Position numbers and translations under genes: made by a program | Notes under the pieces: model-generated | The model's database searches: none | Told to the model about the DNA's origin: nothing | Seen by the model: the letters and a program-made list of their open reading frames with translations, nothing else | Shown here: positions 42,935 through 50,201 of the stretch, one piece after another | How positions within the stretch are numbered: the first letter of the stretch is position 1 | Layout of the letters: each line of letters opens with the position of its first letter | NCBI RefSeq assembly: GCF_014534655.1 | Contig: NZ_JACVVD010000014.1 | Location: 79,232-143,231, forward strand | Origin: Paenibacillus sedimenti | GTDB taxonomy: Bacteria > Bacillota > Bacilli > Paenibacillales > NBRC-103111 | Direction: 5' to 3' | Length of the DNA stretch: 64,000 nucleotides

Positions 42935-43885
42935 ATGCATCACAAAGCGATCATTATCGGAACAGGACCGGCAGGACTAACCGCAGCGATTTACTTGGCC
43001 CGCGCGAACCTTTCGCCGCTTGTTATTGAGGGAATCCAACCCGGAGGACAGCTGACGACGACGACGGAAGTGGATAATTTTCCGGGATTTCCCGATGGCA
43101 TCATGGGCCCCGAGCTCATGGAAAACATGCGCAATCAGGCTTTGCGATTCGGAGCCAATATTGTCTCTGGTCGTGTTGCCGGCGTAGATTTATCCAAACG
43201 TCCGTTCACATTGACTTTGGAAGATGGAGGCGTGCTGACGGCAGATTCCGTCATTATCTCTACAGGCGCATCCGCCAAGAAACTTGGCATTACTGGAGAA
43301 AACGAAAATATCGGCCGCGGAGTCAGCACGTGCGCCACTTGCGACGGGTTCTTTTTCAGAAATAAAAAAATCATCGTGATCGGTGGCGGCGACACAGCCA
43401 TGGAGGAAGCGCAGTTCTTGACCCGATTCGCTTCAGAGGTGCGCGTCGTTCACCGCAGAAATGAACTAAAGGCATCCAAAATCATGCAGGACCACGCCCG
43501 CGGCAACCAAAAAGTCGCATGGAGCTTGGACCGGACACCGCTTGAAGTGATTTCGGGTCCTCTGGGCGTAACTGGTCTGAAAGTGCTGAATAACGCAACA
43601 GGAGAAGAAGAAGTACTGGAGGCGGACGGTATTTTCCTGGCGATCGGTCATACACCGAATACCGGCTTTCTAGGCGGACAATTGCCAACGGATGAACTTG
43701 GTTATTTGAAAGTTATACCAGGTACTTCACAAACGACAATACCGGGTGTATTCGCTTGTGGCGACGTACAGGACCGCATCTACCGTCAAGCGATTACTTC
43801 CGCAGGCAGCGGCTGCATGGCAGCACTGGATTGCGAAAGATTCCTTACCGAGCAAGTGCATCGCGAAGCAGTCGTACAGATCTGA
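42935..43885 (+). CDS. trxB: Thioredoxin reductase
   Basis: 316 residues with the full TrxB layout: FAD-binding IIGTGPAGLTAAIYLARANL, PGGQLTTTTEVDNFPGFPDG, the redox CATC in GVSTCATCDGFFF, the NADPH-binding IVIGGGDTAMEEAQFLTRFA, HRRNELKASKIMQDHA, and the C-terminal GVFACGDVQDRIYRQAITSA. It reduces thioredoxin-like proteins with NADPH in the cytoplasm. GAGGAG precedes the ATG. It is followed by tpx after 44 bp, so the pair forms a compact peroxide-removal operon. Probably a second TrxB paralogue in the genome; that cannot be seen here. Confidence 0.95.
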   Translation: MHHKAIIIGTGPAGLTAAIYLARANLSPLVIEGIQPGGQLTTTTEVDNFPGFPDGIMGPELMENMRNQALRFGANIVSGRVAGVDLSKRPFTLTLEDGGVLTADSVIISTGASAKKLGITGENENIGRGVSTCATCDGFFFRNKKIIVIGGGDTAMEEAQFLTRFASEVRVVHRRNELKASKIMQDHARGNQKVAWSLDRTPLEVISGPLGVTGLKVLNNATGEEEVLEADGIFLAIGHTPNTGFLGGQLPTDELGYLKVIPGTSQTTIPGVFACGDVQDRIYRQAITSAGSGCMAALDCERFLTEQVHREAVVQI

Positions 43886-43929
43886 ATCTGGGACAACTTA
43901 CACTTAAAATTAATAGGAGGCATTTCAAC

Positions 43930-44454
43930 ATGACACAATTACAAGAACGTACTGGGGTAGCTACATTAGGTGGAAATCCGATTACATTGCTTGGGCCGGA
44001 GATTAAAGTCGGAGATCAAGCGCCTAACTTTACAGTTAATAAAGATTTAATGACAGAAGTCAGTCTCTCGGATTACGACGGCAAAGTGAAATTAATTTCG
44101 GTTGTTCCTTCCCTCGATACAGGCACTTGTGACGCACAAACGCGTCGTTTCAACGTAGAAGCTGCTAATCTGGGGGACGATGTGGTCATTCTTACGATCT
44201 CGGTGGATCTGCCTTTTGCGCAGAGCCGGTTCTGCTCCATTGCGGGAATCGATAAAGTCGTTGCGCTTTCCGATTACAAAAACAAAGCTTTCGGTCAGGC
44301 GTACGGGGTATTAATAAAAGAAATTCAGCTGGATCAGCGCGCTATCTTCGTGTTGGATGCGAACAATACCGTCCGGTATGTGGAGTATTTGAAAGAAATG
44401 AGCGCACATCCGAATTATGATGCCGCTTTGGAAGCTTTGAAGGAGCTTGTATAA
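43930..44454 (+). CDS. tpx: Thiol peroxidase Tpx
   Basis: 174 residues from the ATG at 43930, with TAGGAGG about 12 nt upstream (a longer frame overlapping trxB is a shadow). Tpx-type atypical 2-Cys peroxiredoxin: VGDQAPNFTVNKDLMTEVSL, the peroxidatic site SVVPSLDTGTCDAQTRRFN (Cys67), resolving Cys102 in SRFCSIAG, and GVLIKEIQLDQRAIFVLDAN. It reduces peroxides using thioredoxin, so the neighbour TrxB completes the electron path NADPH to TrxB to thioredoxin to Tpx. Regulation by the dyads before trxB is inferred. Confidence 0.95.
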   Translation: MTQLQERTGVATLGGNPITLLGPEIKVGDQAPNFTVNKDLMTEVSLSDYDGKVKLISVVPSLDTGTCDAQTRRFNVEAANLGDDVVILTISVDLPFAQSRFCSIAGIDKVVALSDYKNKAFGQAYGVLIKEIQLDQRAIFVLDANNTVRYVEYLKEMSAHPNYDAALEALKELV

Positions 44455-44474
44455 GGAATTATTTGAAGAAAAAA

Positions 44475-44518
44475 AGCTCTTCCGATAGTCGATTTCGACG
44501 TTGGAAGAGCTCTTTTTT
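44475..44518. terminator. Terminator after tpx
   Basis: AGCTCTTCC (44475-44483) pairs with GGAAGAGCT (44503-44511), with an inner GTCGA/TCGAC stem, then six T; an A-run upstream gives a T-run on the other strand. Confidence 0.8.
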
Positions 44519-44715
44519 CAGCTCTGATTGCGATTTATCCAAGCTGTATTGCTTTCGGAAGAGAAATCTTCCTGCTCTTCCCCGTAAAACTCCTGATCCA
44601 TCTGTTTATTCGCCATAACAGCCTCACTGGTTAGTTCCAGCTCATTTTGTTCGATAGTGTGCTTCTGTTCAATTGCTTGCTTCATTATTGGAGATTGCAA
44701 ATTTTCCTCGCTCAC
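44518..44715 (-). CDS. Small acidic hypothetical protein
   Basis: 65 residues from a GTG at 44715 with GGAGGT 6 nt upstream. Very acidic and polar (MSEENLQSPIMKQAIEQKHT at the start, EFYGEEQEDFSSES near the end), no Cys, no membrane segment, probably largely disordered or helical. The good ribosome site and clean separation from its neighbours suggest a real gene. I do not recognise a family. Its stop lies at the edge of the tpx terminator. Confidence 0.6.
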   Translation of the reverse strand: MSEENLQSPIMKQAIEQKHTIEQNELELTSEAVMANKQMDQEFYGEEQEDFSSESNTAWINRNQS

Positions 44716-44802
44716 ATCCGCACCTCCAATCACGCTTTTTGCTTTATTTTTCTACAAAAAGCCGTGATTATGCATCCCCTCAAAATAATATAAAGGCTCG
44801 GT

Positions 44803-45444
44803 TTATTGAAACGATGGCTTCGCCGTTGAGGTTACCCGGGCAGTTTGCGGGCTTTTGCCGTCCTTCTTGGTATTGCGGGTTTTGATTTTATTTTTCCAAT
44901 AACTCATAATGATAGATGTAATCGCGATGGATAGAATCGAATACATCCCTTTAAGCAAGCCTGCGGTAGATAAGCTGATCAAAACAACCAGACAATCAAT
45001 GGCAAAGTTGACCTTGCCCGGATCCCAGTTTAGCTTCCGTTGCAGGTAGAGTGCAAGAATGTGCGCCCCGCCAAGCGACGAGCCATTCATGAAAAGAAGG
45101 CTGACGCCAAATCCGATACTGATACCACCGAGGACAGCGGCTATGAGGTCAGAAGGGACGAATGGTGGCAGCATATGTTCCATGAGGGCCGTCATTAACG
45201 TCAGCGTGATGACAGATCCAATGGAGTAGAGGGTAAACCTCCAGCCCATCGTCATCGCAGAAAATAGGAAGAATGGTATATTGAGTGCCAGGAAGGCTGC
45301 TACGAAGGGGAAGTGAAATAAATAGGATAGGCTGAGCGCCAGCCCAGCGGTTCCACCGGTTACGGCGTGCGTATGCTTGAGTACAATTAATCCGATCGCC
45401 GTAAGCATACAGCCAAGCAGTATGAACATACATTTACGCATCAC
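44803..45444 (-). CDS. YitT-family membrane protein
   Basis: 213 residues, five to six membrane helices, with the YitT pattern: THAVTGGTAGLALSLSYLFH near the start, NIPFFLFSAMTMGWRFTLYS, and the second repeat GGISIGFGVSLLFMNGSSLG with GGAHILALYLQ. The tail (about 185-213) is basic and polar. YitT proteins are of unknown transport or membrane role; some are linked to bicyclic or fatty molecules without proof. GTG (45444) and ATG (45441) are both possible starts behind AGGAG. Divergent from the Lrp-type regulator, with a dyad between them. Confidence 0.8.
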   Translation of the reverse strand: MMRKCMFILLGCMLTAIGLIVLKHTHAVTGGTAGLALSLSYLFHFPFVAAFLALNIPFFLFSAMTMGWRFTLYSIGSVITLTLMTALMEHMLPPFVPSDLIAAVLGGISIGFGVSLLFMNGSSLGGAHILALYLQRKLNWDPGKVNFAIDCLVVLISLSTAGLLKGMYSILSIAITSIIMSYWKNKIKTRNTKKDGKSPQTARVTSTAKPSFQ

Positions 45445-45480
45445 TATCAGCTCTCCTATCTGGATAAAATCGTGTTGTCC

Positions 45481-45524
45481 AAGGTAAAAACGCTCAATTG
45501 TTACCTTTTCTCACATGATATAAT
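45481..45524. promoter_or_regulatory. Dyad and promoter between YitT and Lrp genes
   Basis: AAGGTAA (45481-45487) and TTACCTT (45501-45507) form an exact inverted repeat with a 13-bp spacer. TTGTTA (45498-45503) and TATAAT (45519-45524) are 15 bp apart and give a plausible plus-strand promoter. Suits an autoregulated Lrp operator. Confidence 0.45.
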
Positions 45525-45633
45525 AGGAGAGCGGGGGGCTTATATAGAAAACTGAACGGAATGGATGCTGTTTTCCGAAACATTGCATCTTTTTCGATCA
45601 AAAAAACTTCACTATGAAGGTTGGGTTAATCGA

Positions 45634-46074
45634 GTGGATCAATTGGACATTGCTCTTCTCAAATTGTTGCAGGAAGATGGGCGAATGACGGTCAGCGAGC
45701 TATCCAAAAGATTGTCCCTAAGTCGTCCCAGTATATCGGAACGGATACTTCGATTGCAGGAAAAAGGCGTGATTCAAGGCATTAGCGCCAAAGTATCTCC
45801 GGCTGCCGTGGGAAGGAATACGATCGTTTTTATTCAAGTCAGCGAACTTAAAATTTCATACCATGAATTTGAACAAAAAATCGCCAAAGATCTCGATATC
45901 ATCGAGTGCCACCGGATGACGGGACGCATCGACTACATGCTCAAGGCAGCCGTCGGCGGCATGAATGAGCTCAACCAGCTCGTCGAGCGGCTCATGCCCT
46001 TCTGCAGCTTGAACACATCCGTGGTCCTGACCTCCCCGGTGGCGAACCGGCTCATTCTGCCGCAGGAGAAATGA
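45634..46074 (+). CDS. Lrp/AsnC-family transcriptional regulator
   Basis: 146 residues from a GTG at 45634 (GAAGG about 12 nt upstream); the frame is open back to 45565 but family homology begins at VDQLDIALLKLLQEDGRMTV. The HTH (LSKRLSLSRPSISERILRLQ) is followed by the RAM effector domain (IVFIQVSELKISYHEFEQKI, then CHRMTGRIDYMLKAAVGGMN). Amino acids are the usual effectors. It is divergent from the YitT gene, whose control is the obvious guess. A strong terminator follows. Confidence 0.85.
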   Translation: MDQLDIALLKLLQEDGRMTVSELSKRLSLSRPSISERILRLQEKGVIQGISAKVSPAAVGRNTIVFIQVSELKISYHEFEQKIAKDLDIIECHRMTGRIDYMLKAAVGGMNELNQLVERLMPFCSLNTSVVLTSPVANRLILPQEK

Positions 46075-46119
46075 AAAAAGAACCCGTTCCACCTTAAAGG
46101 TGGATCGGGTTCTTTTTTG
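46074..46119 (+). terminator. Strong terminator after the Lrp gene
   Basis: AAAAAAGAACCCG pairs with CGGGTTCTTTTTT with an inner CCACCTT/AAGGTGG stem, then T-run. Symmetric, so it may work on both strands. Confidence 0.85.
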
Positions 46120-46204
46120 ACATATTAGAAATCCGTTCCTCTCTCAAACAATGAGCCAATCCCCACAGCTGTCCGAAAACGCCCAATTGCGGGAAAGCAG
46201 TATC

Positions 46205-46695
46205 AGCCCCAATATCTGCAATCCGATTTTGCCTAATTGTAAAAAGGTTTGTGCGATCGCATGTTCGATATGGTCATCGTAAGCGGGTAAAATAGGACTG
46301 CATCAGCTAAATTCCTAACCAGTCATACGTAATTGGGTGAAATCGTACTACAGCACTCCCCTTACAACAAAGGCGGTTTACGAGTCGGATCAATCCGCCA
46401 TTTGTGTGTCCTGGCTGTTCCTTTCCCTTCCGGAAGAGCCAATTTTAGTGTAAAGGAGGTACTATTTGATTGTCCAACTGTGCGTTACCTTTTTCCGGCA
46501 AAAAGTGCCTGTTTTATGGCCGAATTTGCTTACGCTGGGGAAAAGACTGCCAATAGTGCCGCTAATTCAGCTAACTAACAGGATTTTCCTGAAATAACAC
46601 TCGATTACCGGCACTAAATGCAGGTAAATCGATGATTGAGGTGGTTTGAGCAAAATTAACAGCATGAAAAGCTGTTTTTTAATGAGAAAGGGATT
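46205..46695. repeat. Non-coding region of short imperfect repeats (copy B)
   Basis: No gene is visible between the Lrp terminator and the helicase gene (about 700 bp). The DNA contains loosely repeated units about 50 bp apart: CTAATTGTAAAAAGGTTTG near 46235, GCGGGTAAAATAGGACTGCA near 46283, TTGGGTGAAATCGTACTACA near 46333. It ends with AACAGC-7-GCTGTT (46658-46676) and a run of T, then GAGAAAGGG. The end resembles the end of the element at 32975-33177. A mobile or structural non-coding repeat family is inferred. Confidence 0.5.
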
Positions 46696-46810
46696 CCACG
46701 CGGAAGCTGTGAAGCGTTGAAAAGGGCAAGCTTGAAATAGCTGGAGCTTTTCCTGCTATTATGCTAACAAGAAGTGCAACGAAGCAGATCCAGCGGCGCT
46801 GCGCTCACCG

Positions 46811-49120
46811 CTAGATCTGCTTGCTGCCCTTGTGCATGGCGGCGCCGCACAAGGGACACGCCTTCGCCGCGCGCTGCGCTTCCTGCGGCGAAGAGATCCG
46901 CGCCCAAGCGTTGCACCGCTCGCTTGGGCACAACCACGCCGCGACCCGCTCGGACGCGGGCCGCGATTTCACAGCGGCAGCGGCCTTGCCGGCTGCCGCC
47001 GCCTTAACAGCCGCCGGCAAAGCCCGGCCGGCTGCAGCAACGCTGTCCGCGCCAGAGAACGCGGACACAAGAAAGCGGGAAGGCTCCGCCTTCTTCCCGC
47101 GAAAAAACAGCGGCGAGCTGATCAGCAGCTCTGCCTTAGCCCTGGTGACGGCGACGTAGGCTAGCCGCCGTTCTTCTTCCAGCGCGGCGCCCTCCTTGTC
47201 GCGCTTACTCACACCCGCTATCTGTACATCGTCCAGATGGCTGGCCTCCAATGCCGAGCTATGCGGCATATTCCCCTCGACCGCGCAGAGCAAATACACG
47301 ACGGGGAACTCCAGCCCCTTCGATTTGTGGATCGTCATGAGCGCGATTTTATCCGCGGCATGATCTCTTCTAGACACAAACAGTTCGGTGCGTTTTTCCG
47401 CAACCTCATGGATAAAATAAAGAAACTGCTCCACCGAATCGAACCTTTTGGCCGAAGATTCCAGCTCGTCCAGCGTTTCTCTCAGCATTTCCCGGTGATG
47501 CGTGAGCTTACTGCGCTTGTTCGTCTCCAGGAATGCGTCATAGAAGTCCTTGCGTATGGCTTGAATCGCCTCAAGCGGCTTCATGTCGGCAAGCGACTTG
47601 ATGAGCCGGATGCGGTTTTTCAGCTTCTCCTTCTGAAAATCCTTCAACTGCGGCAAGCCGAGCAAGTGGATGAGCGGCCACTTTTTTGCCTGAACCGCTT
47701 CCTGTTCTTGAATGATCCGCATCCCTTGCTCGCGTCCGATGTACAGACTCGGCAGCACACCTTCCATCGCCTCAATGTTGCGCCGCTCATAGGCCAGCCG
47801 GAGATGGTCGATAATCGGTTTCACCATCCATTGATCATAGAAGGAGTCGCTGTTTCCGTAATCGACGAACGGCAAATTGTGCAGGATCAGCTGCTCGATA
47901 ATCGCCCGGCTGTTACTGGTTGTCCGATACAGCACGGCGATATCGCCGTAGCTGCAGCCGCCCGCATCCACTTTGCTCCGAATATCGCTAATCAGCCAAT
48001 CGGACTCGTCATCACTGCTGGTCGGTCGAATGTACTGCGGCCCGCACACGCTTTGCTTGGTTGCAAGGAGTGTCTTATTTTTACGCTGGACGTTATGCCG
48101 AATGATGGCATTCCCCAGCCCCACGATGCTGGAGGACGAGCGGTAGTTGATATCGAGCGTAACCGTCTTGGCGGCATGATACTGCTCATGGAACTGTAAA
48201 ATGAATTCGTTACGAGCGCCGTTAAACGAGTAAATCGTCTGGTCATCATCCCCGACAACCATCAAATTCTGATGGTGCTGCGCGATCATTTTTATAATTT
48301 CATACTGTACCGTATTCGTATCTTGAAACTCATCGACACTGATATAGGCGAATTTTCGTTGAAGCGAGCGCAGCACATCAGGTTGCTCTTGCAATAACTG
48401 GTAGGCTTTGACCAAAATATCATCAAAATCGAACTTATGCTGCTCGATTTTCCATTGTTCATATTGCATGAAAATTTGCTTCAATTCCTGCTCTTCGTCC
48501 GTCTTTTCCGGCAGGTCGTCCACTTCGATGAGCTGCATCTTGTAGGAGGAAAGCAGGGACATAAGCACCTCAGGCTGGTAAGTATCCTGCAGTCCCATGC
48601 TTAGCATGATGCGTTTTATCACGATCTGCTGATATCTGCCGTCACTGAGGATGTCCTGATCGAAGCCGTTCATTCGGAGCGTACGGAGGCAGAAAGCATG
48701 AAATGTTCGAACTTGAATAGTATTAGACAAGCCGCTGTCCAGACCCGGCATCAACGCCAGCCGATCTCTCATTTCTTCAGCCGCTTTTTTGGAGAACGTG
48801 ATAAGCAGCAAATGACCCGGATGAACACGGTGGACGGCGAGCAAATAAGCGACTCGACAGACGAGTACGGTTGTTTTCCCCGAGCCGGCACCGGCCAGCG
48901 TGAGCAGAGGGCCCTTAAAGTGACGAACGGCTTGAACTTGCGGTCGATTTAAGTGTATGCCTTGCGCTTCCAGATCACGGAAGAAATAAGCATCGTCGTC
49001 TTCAATGTCGGATACGAAGTCGCGGCTAGTCGTTAATGGCGCCAAACGGGCATACGGGATGCTCCGGTTTCCGGATGGACCGGGACCGAACGGAGTCGAG
49101 TATAAAGTATGTTTAGTCAT
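46811..49120 (-). CDS. UvrD/PcrA-like DNA helicase with C-terminal Cys cluster
   Basis: 769 residues. Superfamily 1A helicase motifs in order: Q-motif and Walker A (LNRPQVQAVRHF, AGAGSGKTT at 76-84), ITFSKKAAEEMRDRL, the Walker B VDEFQDT, GDDDQTIYSFNGA, LDINYRSS, and motifs V-VI MTIHKSKGLEFPVVY and LAYVAVTRAK. It should unwind DNA 3' to 5' using ATP, in repair or replication. The last 75 residues differ from PcrA/UvrD: an Ala-rich linker and then LCPSERC plus CPLCGAAMHKG, a likely zinc ribbon. AGGAG lies close before the ATG. The 3' end is much more GC-rich than the rest, consistent with a later-added or drifting tail. Confidence 0.88.
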   Translation of the reverse strand: MTKHTLYSTPFGPGPSGNRSIPYARLAPLTTSRDFVSDIEDDDAYFFRDLEAQGIHLNRPQVQAVRHFKGPLLTLAGAGSGKTTVLVCRVAYLLAVHRVHPGHLLLITFSKKAAEEMRDRLALMPGLDSGLSNTIQVRTFHAFCLRTLRMNGFDQDILSDGRYQQIVIKRIMLSMGLQDTYQPEVLMSLLSSYKMQLIEVDDLPEKTDEEQELKQIFMQYEQWKIEQHKFDFDDILVKAYQLLQEQPDVLRSLQRKFAYISVDEFQDTNTVQYEIIKMIAQHHQNLMVVGDDDQTIYSFNGARNEFILQFHEQYHAAKTVTLDINYRSSSSIVGLGNAIIRHNVQRKNKTLLATKQSVCGPQYIRPTSSDDESDWLISDIRSKVDAGGCSYGDIAVLYRTTSNSRAIIEQLILHNLPFVDYGNSDSFYDQWMVKPIIDHLRLAYERRNIEAMEGVLPSLYIGREQGMRIIQEQEAVQAKKWPLIHLLGLPQLKDFQKEKLKNRIRLIKSLADMKPLEAIQAIRKDFYDAFLETNKRSKLTHHREMLRETLDELESSAKRFDSVEQFLYFIHEVAEKRTELFVSRRDHAADKIALMTIHKSKGLEFPVVYLLCAVEGNMPHSSALEASHLDDVQIAGVSKRDKEGAALEEERRLAYVAVTRAKAELLISSPLFFRGKKAEPSRFLVSAFSGADSVAAAGRALPAAVKAAAAGKAAAAVKSRPASERVAAWLCPSERCNAWARISSPQEAQRAAKACPLCGAAMHKGSKQI

Positions 49121-49254
49121 GTCATCTCCTGCTTACTTGCGTTTCTTGAAATATCCATTCTACCACATTTGCAAATTGAATAGGGGAATGTCATATTTAC
49201 AGGTAACCCAGGTTATAGATGCCATTTCCCAAAAGCGAGAGGAGATCAGCTCAG

Positions 49255-50076
49255 ATGATCCTATCTTACGTCAAGGAATTATGGAAACAATTTTTGCGGC
49301 TTGATGCGTTGGGACTTGCTGCGCAGTGTGCGTATTATTTTTTGTTGTCTCTATTTCCGTTTCTCATTTTTATTATAAGTCTGCTCGGCTATTTGCCGTT
49401 CTCCTCCAAAGATGTCATTGGCTTGATCCGAGAGTATATGCCGGGTGCTGTGGCAGGGTGGCTCGAAGAGACGCTTGCTAATCTGCTGGATGTGAAGCGG
49501 GGGGGCACGCTTTCCTTTGGTCTGATCCTGTCGTTCGTCAGCGCCAGCGCGGCGATGAATTCCATTGTACTTGCCGTGAACAAAGCGTACGGGCTCCCTG
49601 AGCGCAAAAGCTTCATTCACTCGCGTTTGCTAGCGGTCATGCTGACGATCGGCATGCTGATTGTGATCATATCGGCGCTGCTGCTTAGTGTGTTCGGGAA
49701 GTGGATCGGCGTATGGCTGCATACGCATGTCCAACTCCCTGCAGCCCAAATCGATATATGGAACAATTTCCGCTGGATCATTAACTTCGTGATCGTATTT
49801 ATTGTATTTATCGGTATTTATTACATAGCCCCCAACACCTGCTTGACATGTAAAAGCGTGCTTCCAGGCGCGCTGTTCGCCTGTATTGGCTGGCAGGGCA
49901 CGTCGCTGGGTTTTTCGTATTACGTGAACCATTTTACGAACTATAGCGCTACTTACGGTAGTCTCGGCGGCGTTATTGTATTAATGACGTGGTTTTATAT
50001 TTCCGCGCTCATTATTATCGTCGGCGGTGAAATTAACGCCATAGGACATATTCATAGGCAGCACAGGCATACATGA
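49255..50076 (+). CDS. YihY/BrkB-family membrane protein
   Basis: 273 residues from the ATG at 49255 with GAGGAG about 10 nt upstream (the frame is open from 49219). Six membrane helices with the YihY pattern: LGLAAQCAYYFLLSLFPFLI, the segment GLILSFVSASAAMNSIVLAV, YYIAPNTCLTCKSVLPGALF, and SYYVNHFTNYSATYGSLGGV followed by WFYISALIIIVGGEINAI. Formerly called RNase BN, but that activity belongs to another protein; the true function of YihY proteins is unknown. Monocistronic, and it faces away from the helicase gene. Confidence 0.88.
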   Translation: MILSYVKELWKQFLRLDALGLAAQCAYYFLLSLFPFLIFIISLLGYLPFSSKDVIGLIREYMPGAVAGWLEETLANLLDVKRGGTLSFGLILSFVSASAAMNSIVLAVNKAYGLPERKSFIHSRLLAVMLTIGMLIVIISALLLSVFGKWIGVWLHTHVQLPAAQIDIWNNFRWIINFVIVFIVFIGIYYIAPNTCLTCKSVLPGALFACIGWQGTSLGFSYYVNHFTNYSATYGSLGGVIVLMTWFYISALIIIVGGEINAIGHIHRQHRHT

Positions 50077-50201
50077 CGGCATAGCGTTGCAGGATTCTGA
50101 CGGTAAAGGAAGAAATGGAGTGAAACATCACCCGGCTGTATGTTCATTCGAATGAAAAGCAGGGTGACTACGTAAGGGCGGATAGGAGGACCGGAAGTGT
50201 T

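Noticed and set aside
43756..43929. N-terminal extension of Tpx into trxB
   Set aside because: The 174-residue form has the ribosome site and family length; the extension is the trxB coding region in another frame.
47237..48199. A 320-codon plus-strand frame opposite the helicase gene
   Set aside because: It is antisense to conserved helicase motifs and shows no recognisable domain or ribosome site.
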